DNA from: an uncultured Pseudomonadota bacterium
GTDB lineage: Bacteria > Pseudomonadota > Gammaproteobacteria > Steroidobacterales > Woeseiaceae
Length of the DNA: 64,000 nt
Assembly: GCA_913055625.1 (NCBI GenBank)
Contig: CAJXJW010000003.1
Span: forward strand, 124,001-188,000
Reading direction: 5' to 3'
The position numbers and the translations under genes were made by a program. The notes below the pieces were generated by a model. That model saw only the letters and a program-made list of their open reading frames with translations, was not told the DNA's origin and searched no databases. This document shows, in pieces, positions 18,981 through 27,286 of this stretch; position 1 is the stretch's first letter, and the number at the start of each line of letters is the position of its first letter.

Positions 18981-19958
18981 TCAGGCAATGGCGCGCTCGA
19001 TCGTGCCGAGCCGCCGCGGCGCGGTGCCGAAATCGTCCGGCACGCCGTCCCGCGCAAGCGCGAGCCACTCGTTGTCGAAATCGGCCCACAACGATTCACG
19101 CGGATCCGCGGAGTGCGCAACCGGCAGGAAGCGGATCTCGGTACTCGCTGCCGGCAGGCGATTCGCGATCGCGATGACCGAACGCGACGGCACGACGTCG
19201 TCGTCGAGCCCGATGCCGAGCATGACCGGCGACGACAAGCGCGGCGCGTAGTGCAGCGAATCGAAGTAATCGAGCGTCTGCAGCGCGGCGGCGGACTCCG
19301 GGTGCTCCGCGAAATAGCGGTTGAGCTCCATGGACGACCCGAGCTGCGACAGGCGCAGGCGTTCCTTGTGCCAGCCGAACGTCGGCTGGCCGATGACGAC
19401 GAGATCCGCCGCGGGCTCGAGCGCGGATGCCATCAACGCCATCGCGCCGCCGAAACTGAAACCGTAGACAGTCGACGACGACGCGCGCCAGCCCAGCAGC
19501 GACGCCGCCACGCGCCGCGCCTGTACGAGGTCGCACACGGCGCCGCGCAGGATACTCGTCTGCGGCGACTCGATACCGGTCAGCACATAGCCCCCCGGCG
19601 CCAGCGACTGGCCCGGCGAGCGCCCGAAACCCCGAAAGTCGATGCCGAGGACGTGGCAGCCGGCCTGCGCCCAGTGCAGCATCACGTCGTACTGCGAGTT
19701 GTAGCCGTGGCTGTGCACGACAAGCGGCTTCGGCGCCGGCCCGTCGTGCGCGAGCAGGTAGCCGGCGATGCGTGCCCCACCGAGCGACGTGAACTGGATG
19801 CGGTCGAGCGTCAGACCTTCCGCCGGCGACGACTCGCGCGCGAGCACGGGCCCCGGTGCTGTTTCGTCGAGTGCGCCAAGCGTCGCCTCCCAGAAGCGAT
19901 CGAATTCCTCCGGCGGCGCGCTGAGCGGCGCAAAACTTTCAATGGCGGTCAGTGGCAT
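18981..19958 (-). CDS. Alpha/beta hydrolase, acetyl xylan esterase (CE7/AXE1)-like
   Basis: A 325-residue serine hydrolase. It starts with the CE7-like N-terminus (FDRFWEATL), and has PLVVHSHGYNSQ, GIDFRGFGRS (RGQ in classical CE7), the nucleophile motif YGFSFGG, an acid in IGLDDDVVPS and the catalytic His in LPVAHSADP. CE7 enzymes deacetylate xylo-oligosaccharides or cephalosporin C. The departures at RGQ and HE suggest a divergent substrate, so only a carbohydrate or small-ester deacetylase role is proposed. No signal peptide is seen. It diverges from the cNMP/acyltransferase gene with 56 nt between starts. Confidence 0.72.
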   Translation of the reverse strand: MPLTAIESFAPLSAPPEEFDRFWEATLGALDETAPGPVLARESSPAEGLTLDRIQFTSLGGARIAGYLLAHDGPAPKPLVVHSHGYNSQYDVMLHWAQAGCHVLGIDFRGFGRSPGQSLAPGGYVLTGIESPQTSILRGAVCDLVQARRVAASLLGWRASSSTVYGFSFGGAMALMASALEPAADLVVIGQPTFGWHKERLRLSQLGSSMELNRYFAEHPESAAALQTLDYFDSLHYAPRLSSPVMLGIGLDDDVVPSRSVIAIANRLPAASTEIRFLPVAHSADPRESLWADFDNEWLALARDGVPDDFGTAPRRLGTIERAIA

Positions 19959-20014
19959 TCGGCGAGGTTTTTATCAACTACCTTATTGCCGGTAATCGTG
20001 GCATTGTCGTTCGC

Positions 20015-22033
20015 ATGTCCAGCCGCGATTCCCTGCTCGATACGCTCGCGAAGTATAACGAATGGGATGGCATCTCGCCGGAGCGGCTGATCCCCTTGCT
20101 CGAAGCGGCGACGTTCGTCACCGTTCCCGATGAAACGGTCCTGTTCACGCAGTTTCACCCGGCGACGGATTTCTACCTGCTGGGCAGCGGCGTTGCACTG
20201 CATTCGGGCACGAACGAGGAACGCCGTGACCAGGTCCCGTTCGGCCCGAGCGACTGGCCGTTCGCGGCGCTCGGCTGGAGCGGCTTCCTGCCGCCGCACC
20301 GTTATGGCACAACCGTCATCGCACACGGCGAACTGGAACTGCTGCGCTGGTCGCACGCGGACCTGGCCCGCGCGTTCTACAGCGATCCGGAACTGTCGGT
20401 ACGTTTCTTCGACCTCGTGCTGGACAGCGTGCGGCGGCAGCTCACGTCGCTGCGCCGGCAGCGACTCGACGAAAGCCGACTCTGCATCGACCCACCCGTG
20501 CGCGAAACGCTGCGGTCACCGAGGCCGGTGGTCGGCAACGCGGAGAACTGCCTGCGGCGCTCCGCGTTCTTCGGTTCCTTCGACGAGGACAGCGTCGCCG
20601 CGCTGGCCGAAGCTGCCGAGCTCGAATCCTACGATCCCGGTGAGCTGGTCGTCCGCCAGGACGCGGCGACGGACGGCCTGCTGCTCATCGCGAGCGGCCG
20701 CTGCAACATCCATTTCGAACACGACGACGACCTGGGACGGCTTCTGCCGTTCCGGCGCTTTCACAACCGCGTCGGCCTGATCGCCGGCGTGCCTGCGTCC
20801 GGCGCCGGTTTCGTCGCCGAGGCCAGCGTCTATGCCGAGTCGCACTGCTGGGTTTACCGGCTGCCGGCGGCCGCGATCAGCGACCTGGTTCGCCGCGACC
20901 CGGAGTTCGGCCGCATGTTCCAGCAGCGACTGCTGGCGAGACTCGCCGGCCTGATCGGTGCGGTTCGCATCGTGCACGATGGCGCGACGCCCGACGCCGA
21001 GGTGAGCGCGGTCGGCAGCCTGATTGCGAACAACCAGACGCGCTTGCCCGTGACGTCGGAACTGCACAAGGTGCCGCACCTGCTGCGCAACCGGCTCACG
21101 GTCGGCAACGCGCTCGCGGTGCTGAAGAGCGTCGCGCAGGCCGGCCGCTACGGTGAGCGGCTGATCGCGACACAATGCCACGAACTCACGGCACCACTGG
21201 CCGCAGAGCACGCGTTTTACCGCGGTATCCTCGACACCGTGGACGCCGTGATGTCGGCCGATGAAACGCTGGACCCGGCCGAAGTGCGGCGACTTTGCGA
21301 TGAGAAGACGGCGAGCGCGTTCGCCCACCTCGACTGCCGCGTGCACGGCGCCGACAGGCTGCCGGCATCCGGCGGAAACGTCTTCATCCTGAATCACCTG
21401 AGCTGCCCGGAATACTACGAACTGCCGAATTACTACCATTTTTCGTTCGACACGGCGTTCGTGAGCTGGATTGTCTGGAAACACTACCGGACGAGCGCGG
21501 TGCGCGTCGTGCGGGAGAGCCCGCGCGCGGAGTTCGGCCACAACCTGTTCTACCAGCGCCTCGGCCACATTACCGTGCCCACCATCGAGAGCGGTCGCGA
21601 CGATCCCGATGCCGGGAGCCTCGCGCGCGCGCGCCGCGCCGCCGGCGAGCGCCTGACGAAGGAAGGCCGCGGCGTGCTGTCCACGGGCAGGAACCTGGTC
21701 ATCTGCCCGGAGGGCCAGAGCCAGCCGGCGGAGCTGTCGCCGGCGCGCCTGCACACGGGTGCCTTCCGGCTCGCGCTGGCCGCCGGCGCGCGTATCGTGC
21801 CGGTAGCACTGGCCGGCTTCCACCGGCGCTACAAGGACGGGCCGCTCGTGGCCCACATCGGCGAGCCCTTCGACGTTGCCGAAGCGATGCAGTCCGGCGG
21901 TTTCGACGAATTGCGCCCGTTCGTGGACGACTTCCGCGAACGCTTCGCGAAGCAGGTGGCCACCGCCGCCGCGCTGGCCGTCGGTCCGGCGCACCTCGAT
22001 CCCGGCGTCGATGCCGGCCGGCCGGGACACTGA
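20015..22033 (+). CDS. Fusion of two cyclic-nucleotide-binding-like domains to a PlsC-type acyltransferase
   Basis: A 672-residue cytoplasmic protein. Residues ~15-135 and ~175-300 each look like a CRP-type beta-barrel (FYLLGSGVALHSG and LLLIASGRCNIHF at equivalent places). Residues ~430-640 are a glycerolipid acyltransferase: VFILNHLSCPEYYELP is block 1 with His-x4-Glu where most enzymes have His-x4-Asp, and ICPEGQSQ stands for FPEGT. C-terminal RIVPVALAG and HIGEPFDVAEA match PlsC blocks. The layout suggests a lipid acyltransferase gated by a nucleotide or other small ligand. ATG 20015 is chosen because the ORF upstream would run into the divergent gene. Confidence 0.78.
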   Translation: MSSRDSLLDTLAKYNEWDGISPERLIPLLEAATFVTVPDETVLFTQFHPATDFYLLGSGVALHSGTNEERRDQVPFGPSDWPFAALGWSGFLPPHRYGTTVIAHGELELLRWSHADLARAFYSDPELSVRFFDLVLDSVRRQLTSLRRQRLDESRLCIDPPVRETLRSPRPVVGNAENCLRRSAFFGSFDEDSVAALAEAAELESYDPGELVVRQDAATDGLLLIASGRCNIHFEHDDDLGRLLPFRRFHNRVGLIAGVPASGAGFVAEASVYAESHCWVYRLPAAAISDLVRRDPEFGRMFQQRLLARLAGLIGAVRIVHDGATPDAEVSAVGSLIANNQTRLPVTSELHKVPHLLRNRLTVGNALAVLKSVAQAGRYGERLIATQCHELTAPLAAEHAFYRGILDTVDAVMSADETLDPAEVRRLCDEKTASAFAHLDCRVHGADRLPASGGNVFILNHLSCPEYYELPNYYHFSFDTAFVSWIVWKHYRTSAVRVVRESPRAEFGHNLFYQRLGHITVPTIESGRDDPDAGSLARARRAAGERLTKEGRGVLSTGRNLVICPEGQSQPAELSPARLHTGAFRLALAAGARIVPVALAGFHRRYKDGPLVAHIGEPFDVAEAMQSGGFDELRPFVDDFRERFAKQVATAAALAVGPAHLDPGVDAGRPGH

Positions 22034-22060
22034 GCGGCGGCTGCCGCAGCGACCCGCCGG

Positions 22061-23281
22061 ATGACGACCCCGAACCTGCGCGCGTCCGCGCCCTGGCTTT
22101 CCGCCGGTCTCCTGCTGACGTTCTGCTCCGGTTTCGGCCAGACGTATTTCGTCGCCGTGTTCGCGGGTGAATGGCAGTCCGCGTTCCACCTGTCGAACGG
22201 CGCATTCGGTCTCCTGTACACCGTCGCCACGCTGGCCAGCGCGGCCGCCCTCGCCCGCGTCGGCAAGCTCGCCGACCGCGTCCCGATCCGCTGGCTCGGC
22301 GCCGGCGTCTTCGCCGGGCTGGCGGCGGCGGCCTTGCTCACGGCGCTCGCACCGTCCGTGTTCTGGCTCGGCATCTCGCTGTTTGCATTGCGCCTCTTCG
22401 GCCAGGGCATGTGCACGCACACGGCGATGACGGCGATGGGCCGATGGTTCAACCGCCAGCGCGGCCGCGCCGTCGCCATCGCGGCCATCGGCATGCCGGC
22501 GAGCCAGGCCCTGATGCCGCCGCTAGCCGCGGCCGGCCTGGCCGCGATCGGCTGGCGCGCGACCTGGACCTGGTCCGCGCTGCTGCTCGCCGCGATCGGC
22601 ATTCCGCTGCTGCTCGTTCTGTTACGGCACGAGCGCCACCCGACGCGCGGCCCGGCTACGAACGTCGATGACGACGCGGGCCAGCGCCACTGGACACGCG
22701 GCGAAGTGCTGCGCAGCGGACTATTCTATGCGCTGTTGCCGGCGGTGCTCGCGCCGCCGTTCGTCATCACGGCCATCTTCTTCAACCAGGTGACGCTTGT
22801 TGAGCTGCGCGGCTGGCAGCTCGCGTGGTTCACGGGCTGGTTCCCGTTGCTCGCCGCGGTCTACGTCGTCGCCTCGCTGCTGGCAGGTGAGGTGCTCGAC
22901 CGCATCGGTGCAGGTCGACTGCTCCCCTGGTTCCTGCTGCCGCTTGGTATCGCGTCGGCGCTGCTCGGCGCAATCCCGGCGGCGCTCGTCGTGCCGGTCG
23001 CGGTGGCGGCGATCGGGCTGACCCAGGGATTCGCGTCGGCCATGCTCGGCGCGCTGTGGCCGGAGATCTTCGGCACCCGGCACCTCGGTTCGATCCGCTC
23101 GCTCGTCGCGTCGGCGGTCGTGCTTGCCTCGGCGATCGCGCCGGGACTGTCGGGCGTGTTGCTCGATGCGGGCGTCGGGCTCGACACGCAGCTTCTCGCA
23201 ATGGCGGCGTACTGCGTCGCCGTGTCGGCGGGCATGCACGCGGTGACCCCGCGCATCGACGGTTTGCGGCAGCCGGTCTAG
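22061..23281 (+). CDS. Major facilitator superfamily transporter
   Basis: A 406-residue integral membrane protein with about twelve hydrophobic helices. The loop between helices 2 and 3 has an MFS-type GKLADRVPIRWLG, and helix 5-6 has AIGMPASQALMPPLAA. It resembles the oxalate/formate or monocarboxylate-like branch, but the substrate is not predictable. It lies 28 nt behind the acyltransferase gene, so the pair may be co-transcribed, and it overlaps the converging LacI gene by 4 nt. Confidence 0.82.
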   Translation: MTTPNLRASAPWLSAGLLLTFCSGFGQTYFVAVFAGEWQSAFHLSNGAFGLLYTVATLASAAALARVGKLADRVPIRWLGAGVFAGLAAAALLTALAPSVFWLGISLFALRLFGQGMCTHTAMTAMGRWFNRQRGRAVAIAAIGMPASQALMPPLAAAGLAAIGWRATWTWSALLLAAIGIPLLLVLLRHERHPTRGPATNVDDDAGQRHWTRGEVLRSGLFYALLPAVLAPPFVITAIFFNQVTLVELRGWQLAWFTGWFPLLAAVYVVASLLAGEVLDRIGAGRLLPWFLLPLGIASALLGAIPAALVVPVAVAAIGLTQGFASAMLGALWPEIFGTRHLGSIRSLVASAVVLASAIAPGLSGVLLDAGVGLDTQLLAMAAYCVAVSAGMHAVTPRIDGLRQPV

Positions 23282-24333
23282 GGCGGCGGCGCGTCGCTGC
23301 CGCGCCGCACGAAACGAAACTCCAGCGTCACATCGTCCTGTTCCGGATCGCGGCCGTCGCGAAGCGCACGAATGCGCTTTTCGAGCAGGTCGATCGCGGT
23401 TTGCGACATCGTCGTGATCGGCTGGTGGATCGTCGTGATCTCGGGCCAGATCGTCGTGGCCAGCAGCGTGTCGTCGAAGCCGCAAACCGTCAGCTCGCCC
23501 GGGATATCGATGCGATTCCGGTGCGCCGTCGCCACCGTCGCGGCGGCCATGTCGTCGTTGCACGCGAAGATGGCCGTCGGCCGGTCGGTCATGGAGAGCA
23601 GCTTTTCCGCGGCCTTCAGGCCCGAGCGGTACGAGAACCGGCCGTCGACGACGAGCTCGTCGGCGACGTCGATGCCGGCCGCCGCCAGCGCCGCACGGAA
23701 ACCGGCCAGCCGTTCTTCCGTCGCAAGCTGGTCCGGGCTGCCCTTGATGAAGGCGATCCGACGGTGGCCCAGCGTGAGCAGGTGATCCGTCATCTCCCGT
23801 GCCGCGGCGTAGTTGTCGATCGACACGGACGAGACGTGTTCCTCGTCGCGGCGCGTGCCGATCGTGATGCACTGCGTCCGGCTGTCGCGGAGCAGATCGA
23901 GCACCTCGGTCGAGTCCGCGAGCGGCGGGGACAGGATGATGCCGTCGATGCCGGCAGCGATCAGGTTGCGCACGGAGCGCATGCCGTCTTCTCTGTCCGC
24001 ACACTCCACGACCACGACCTGCGTGTCACAGCGCCGCGCCTGGTCGAGCACGCCGAGCAACATGGCACTCAGGAAGGAGCTGCTCGGGTTGTCATACAGG
24101 AGTCCGATCTGCAGCTGGCTCGCGGTCGCGAGGCTGCGCGCGGCCTTGTTTGGCGAGTAACCGAGGGTCTCGATCGCCTGGTTCACCGCGTCGCGCGTGG
24201 TCGCGCGGACCCTCGCATCGCCGTTGACGACCCGGGACACGGTCATCGGGGAGACGCCGGCAGCGTGTGCGACATCGGCGATCGTGACTCGCGCGTGCTG
24301 CTTGCGCGCCGTGATCTGGCGTTTCGTGACCAT
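23278..24333 (-). CDS. LacI-family transcriptional regulator
   Basis: A 351-residue repressor. The N-terminal helix-turn-helix is textbook (VTIADVAHAAGVSPMTVSRVVNG, residues ~16-38) with hinge helix KAARSLA. The rest is a periplasmic-binding-like effector domain (IGLLYDNPSSSFLS, IDGIILSPP, AIFACNDDMAAATV, VCGFDD). The sugar effector is unknown. Two palindromic sites about 130 and 185 nt upstream of the start are likely its own operators, implying autoregulation. A GAGGT ribosome binding site precedes ATG 24333. Confidence 0.92.
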   Translation of the reverse strand: MVTKRQITARKQHARVTIADVAHAAGVSPMTVSRVVNGDARVRATTRDAVNQAIETLGYSPNKAARSLATASQLQIGLLYDNPSSSFLSAMLLGVLDQARRCDTQVVVVECADREDGMRSVRNLIAAGIDGIILSPPLADSTEVLDLLRDSRTQCITIGTRRDEEHVSSVSIDNYAAAREMTDHLLTLGHRRIAFIKGSPDQLATEERLAGFRAALAAAGIDVADELVVDGRFSYRSGLKAAEKLLSMTDRPTAIFACNDDMAAATVATAHRNRIDIPGELTVCGFDDTLLATTIWPEITTIHQPITTMSQTAIDLLEKRIRALRDGRDPEQDDVTLEFRFVRRGSDAPPP

Positions 24334-24342
24334 GACCGGACC

Positions 24343-24435
24343 TCAGCCGCGCAGCGCGGCCCCGACGGTACCTGTCGGCCGATCGATCCGGCGGCCGGAA
24401 CGGCCGCTCGGCAACGCGCAATGGTCCCCGGACAT
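24343..24435 (-). CDS. Possible 30-codon leader ORF upstream of lacI-type gene
   Basis: On the minus strand an ATG at 24435 is preceded by a strong GAAGGGGGG ribosome binding site at a good distance. It opens 30 codons that end 9 nt before the regulator start; the last codons run through the small hairpin GCCGCG-CTG-CGCGGC. The peptide is Gly/Arg-rich and unlike any family I know. It may serve translational coupling or attenuation, or be fortuitous. Confidence 0.3.
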   Translation of the reverse strand: MSGDHCALPSGRSGRRIDRPTGTVGAALRG

Positions 24436-24463
24436 GCGCACCCCCCTTCATTCCCCGCACCGA

Positions 24464-24477
24464 TGTTAACGCTAACA
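24464..24477. promoter_or_regulatory. LacI-type operator 1
   Basis: TGTTAACGCTAACA is a near-perfect palindrome (one mismatch) with the central CpG typical of LacI-family operators. It resembles the TGGTAGCGCTAACA xyl-box described for Xanthomonas. It lies in the leader of the LacI gene. Confidence 0.7.
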
Positions 24478-24516
24478 GTCTGCAGATGCGAGCCACTCGC
24501 CGCGGTTTCCTGCGAA

Positions 24517-24530
24517 TGTTAGCGCTATCA
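24517..24530. promoter_or_regulatory. LacI-type operator 2
   Basis: TGTTAGCGCTATCA has a perfect TAGCGCTA core. Its centre is 53 bp from that of operator 1, almost exactly five helical turns, which would favour looping by a tetrameric or paired repressor. Confidence 0.7.
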
Positions 24531-24561
24531 TTTCGGCGCGGCATCCCGTACCGCGGGGCGA

Positions 24562-24864
24562 TCAGCCGCCGGACATCGCGCCGACGACGAGGAACGCCTC
24601 GTCGCCGCACGCCACGGCGTCCGGCAACGGCGCGTCCGGGTCGGCGTCGGACCAGTCCTGCCGGCACGCGAAGAAGCGGATGTACGCACGCCGCTGCTTT
24701 GTCCGCCGGTCTCGGGTGGTACCGAGCAGCTTCGGGTAGCGCGCCTCGAGCGCGTCGAGCAGCGCACGCTGCGTCACCGGCGGTGGAACGTCGAGCTCGA
24801 CGGTCGCCGCCGCGATGTCCGCGACGCGACGCAGCTGGGCCGGCAGGACGACCCGCACGGTCAA
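24562..24864 (-). CDS. MoaD/ThiS-like small sulfur-carrier (ubiquitin-like) protein
   Basis: A 98-100-residue protein with a beta-grasp pattern: [15 protein letters not shown], then [21 protein letters not shown] and a C-terminal [11 protein letters not shown]. The terminal Gly-Gly is what E1-like enzymes adenylate in MoaD, ThiS and related carriers. Two close starts are possible: TTG 24864, which makes a 4-nt TTGA overlap with the upstream stop, or GTG 24858. A GAGGTG ribosome binding site lies just before. It is coupled to the BNR-repeat gene and lies near a divergent E1-like/rhodanese gene, so thiocarboxylation is likely; the acceptor pathway is unknown. Confidence 0.75.
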   Translation of the reverse strand: MTVRVVLPAQLRRVADIAAATVELDVPPPVTQRALLDALEARYPKLLGTTRDRRTKQRRAYIRFFACRQDWSDADPDAPLPDAVACGDEAFLVVGAMSGG

Positions 24865-25973
24865 AGCGTCTGCACCTCGACGGACAATACGGTCGGCAGG
24901 TACTTCGCGATCGCCTCCCAGCTGTCGCCCTCGTCGTTCGACGCGAACACCTGGCCACCGGTCGTCCCGAAGTAGACGCCACAGGGATCCGCCGCGTCGA
25001 CGGCCATCGCGTCGCGCAGCACGTTCACGTAGCAGTCCTTCTTCGGCAGGCCTTTCTTCAGCTCTTTCCATTTGTTGCCACCCTTCCTGCTGCGGTACAC
25101 GCGCAGCTTGCCGTCAGGCGGAAAATGGTGCTCGTCGCTCTTGATCGGCACGACGTAGACGGTGTCCGGGTCGTGTGCGTGAACGGCGATCGGAAAGCCG
25201 AAGTCCGTCGGCAGGTCGCCGCTGATCTCGTACCAGGTCGCCCCCGCGTCGTCGCTGCGCATCACGTCCCAGTGCTTCTGCATGAACAGCGTGTCCGGCC
25301 GCGACGGGTGCATCGCGATGCAGTGCACGCAGTGCCCGACCTCGGCGTCCGGGTCCGGCAGTTGCGCCGACACGAGGCCCTTGTTCGACGGCGCCCAGGT
25401 CTCGCCGTGGTCCTCGCTGCGAAACACGCCCGCCGCGGATATCGCGATCGTGATTCGCCCGCGGTTCTCCGGGTCCAGCAGGATCGTGTGCAGGCACATG
25501 CCGCCGGCGCCGGGCATCCAGTTCGGGCCCGAGCGATGGTTGCGCAGGCCCGGCATCTCGGACCAGGTCATGCCGCCGTCGGTCGTGCGGAAGATGGCCG
25601 CGTCCTCGACGCCCGCGTACACGGTGTCCGGATCGTCGAGCGACGGCTCGAGGTGCCAGACCCGCTTGAATTCCCAGGGCTTCTGCGAACCGTCGTAGTA
25701 CTGGTGCGTGCCGGTCTCGCCTTCGTAGTGGAAGTCGTTGCCGACCGTCTCCCAGGTCTTGCCGCCGTCGTCGGAGCGCTGCATGACCTGGCCGAACCAG
25801 GCGCTGGTCTGTGACGCGTACAGGCGGTCCGGGTCCGCCGGCGAACCGGTCATGTGGTAGATCTCCCAGCCCGGGAACAGCGGACCGTCGATCTTCCACT
25901 TCTCGCGCTTGCGATTCGACGTGAGGATGAAAGCGCCCTTGCGGGTCCCGACCAGCACTCTGACACCGGGCAT
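24861..25973 (-). CDS. BNR/sialidase-fold beta-propeller protein
   Basis: A 370-residue protein with five Asp-box repeats ([40 protein letters not shown]) spread evenly, indicating a six- or seven-bladed propeller like a sialidase or photosystem-assembly factor. No signal peptide and no clear sialidase Arg triad can be assigned, so a catalytic role is unproven. ATG 25973 follows AAGGAG at seven bases; a TTG two codons earlier is less likely. It is directly coupled to the MoaD-like gene, a pairing that suggests a shared but unknown function. Confidence 0.8.
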   Translation of the reverse strand: MPGVRVLVGTRKGAFILTSNRKREKWKIDGPLFPGWEIYHMTGSPADPDRLYASQTSAWFGQVMQRSDDGGKTWETVGNDFHYEGETGTHQYYDGSQKPWEFKRVWHLEPSLDDPDTVYAGVEDAAIFRTTDGGMTWSEMPGLRNHRSGPNWMPGAGGMCLHTILLDPENRGRITIAISAAGVFRSEDHGETWAPSNKGLVSAQLPDPDAEVGHCVHCIAMHPSRPDTLFMQKHWDVMRSDDAGATWYEISGDLPTDFGFPIAVHAHDPDTVYVVPIKSDEHHFPPDGKLRVYRSRKGGNKWKELKKGLPKKDCYVNVLRDAMAVDAADPCGVYFGTTGGQVFASNDEGDSWEAIAKYLPTVLSVEVQTL

Positions 25974-26020
25974 CGGCAATCTCCTTGTCGCTCTTCAAGA
26001 GCCTGCGGGGTGCCTGCGAG

Positions 26021-26026
26021 TATACT
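26021..26026 (+). promoter_or_regulatory. Possible -10 element for the E1-like gene
   Basis: TATACT, 35 nt before the ATG of the MoeB-type gene in the 87-nt divergent gap. No convincing -35 box is found at 16-18 nt, so activation or a weak promoter is implied. Confidence 0.3.
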
Positions 26027-26060
26027 CCGTCGCTGTGATGCACCCGTTACGACCCCACAG

Positions 26061-27200
26061 ATGACCGACCTGTCGCAATCCGAGCTGTTGCGCTACGGCC
26101 GGCACCTGGTCATGCCCGAGGTCACCGCGGCCGGCCAGGCGAAGCTCAAGGCGGCGCGCGTACTGTGCGTCGGCGCCGGCGGCCTGGGTTCGCCGCTTAC
26201 GATGTACCTTGCCGCGGCCGGCATCGGCACGCTGGGGCTCGTCGAGTACGACGACGTCGACCTGTCCAACATCCAGCGGCAGATCCTGTACGCGACGGCG
26301 GACGTCGGCCGCCCGAAGCTGGACGCCGCCGCCGAGCGCCTGGCCGGGATCAACCCGCATGTCGACGTCGTGCGGCACGCCACGCGCCTCGCGAGCGACA
26401 ACGTCATGGATATCGTCGCCAGCTACGACCTGGTCATCGACGGCACCGACAACTTTCCGACGCGCTATCTCGTCAACGACGCCTGCGTGCTCGCGGGCAA
26501 GCCGAACGTCTACGGCAGCGTGTTTCGCTTCGAAGGGCAGGTTGCCGTCTTCGACGCCGCGCGCGGCCCCTGCTACCGCTGCCTGTTCCCCGAGCCGCCG
26601 CCGCCGGGTGCGGTGCCGTCCTGCGCGGAGGGCGGCGTGCTCGGCGTGCTGCCGGGCATCATCGGCACACTGCAGGCGCTCGAAGCGATCAAGCTGATCC
26701 TCGGGCTCGGCGACGATCTCACCGGGCGCCTCGTCCTGTTCGACGCGCTCGCGTTCGAGTTCCGCGAAGTGCGCCTGCGCAAGAACCCCGACTGCGTCGT
26801 CTGCGGCACGAACCCGTCGATCACCGCGCCGATCGACTACGACGCATTCTGCGGCGCCCCCGCGGAACCGGTCGCGGCGGCCGGCGTCATCGGCGTCCGC
26901 GACATGGCGCGGCTGCTTGCTGACGGCGCCGACGTCCGCCTGCTCGACGTGCGCAACCACTACGAGTTCGATATCGCGAGCATCGACGGCGCGATTCGCA
27001 TCCCGCTCGACGAGTTGCCGTCGCGGCTCGGCGAACTCGACTCGGCCCATCGGTATGTCGTGACCTGCCATCACGGGCCGCGCGCGTTCCGTGCCTGCGA
27101 GATCCTGTCCGGCGCAGGCTTCCGGAAGCTGGAAGTCCTCGCCGGCGGCATCGACGCCTGGTCCGTCGAAATCGACCCGAGCGTGCCGCGCTACGGCTAG
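26061..27200 (+). CDS. E1-like adenylyltransferase with C-terminal rhodanese domain (MoeB/MoeZ type)
   Basis: A 379-residue two-domain protein. Residues 1-260 are ThiF/MoeB: ELLRYGRHLVMPEV, the nucleotide-binding VGAGGLGSPL, DDVDLSNIQRQ, GTDNFPTRYLVND, and CX2C zinc pairs (CYRC and CVVC). Residues ~280-379 are rhodanese (VRLLDVRNHYEFDIASIDGAIRIP) with the active-site cysteine in TCHHGPRA. Such MoeZ-like enzymes adenylate and thiolate the C-terminal Gly-Gly of MoaD/ThiS/CysO-type carriers. The divergent MoaD-like gene is the obvious partner. Cofactor, thiamine or tRNA sulfuration are all possible. Confidence 0.92.
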   Translation: MTDLSQSELLRYGRHLVMPEVTAAGQAKLKAARVLCVGAGGLGSPLTMYLAAAGIGTLGLVEYDDVDLSNIQRQILYATADVGRPKLDAAAERLAGINPHVDVVRHATRLASDNVMDIVASYDLVIDGTDNFPTRYLVNDACVLAGKPNVYGSVFRFEGQVAVFDAARGPCYRCLFPEPPPPGAVPSCAEGGVLGVLPGIIGTLQALEAIKLILGLGDDLTGRLVLFDALAFEFREVRLRKNPDCVVCGTNPSITAPIDYDAFCGAPAEPVAAAGVIGVRDMARLLADGADVRLLDVRNHYEFDIASIDGAIRIPLDELPSRLGELDSAHRYVVTCHHGPRAFRACEILSGAGFRKLEVLAGGIDAWSVEIDPSVPRYG

Positions 27201-27286
27201 GCGGACCGTCGTTCGCGAGGAATCGCGACGCACGTATTTGACTTGAAACGGTCGATGCGTCCAAATCCGGGTGTTCGATCACAGGT

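Noticed and set aside
25960..25973. TGACACCGGGCATC as a further copy of the receptor-type operator
   Set aside because: Only the left half matches; it lies in the first codons of the BNR gene and the palindrome is lost.
27214..27230. Inverted repeat TCGCG/CGCGA after the E1-like gene as a terminator
   Set aside because: The stem is only five base pairs and no T-run follows directly.
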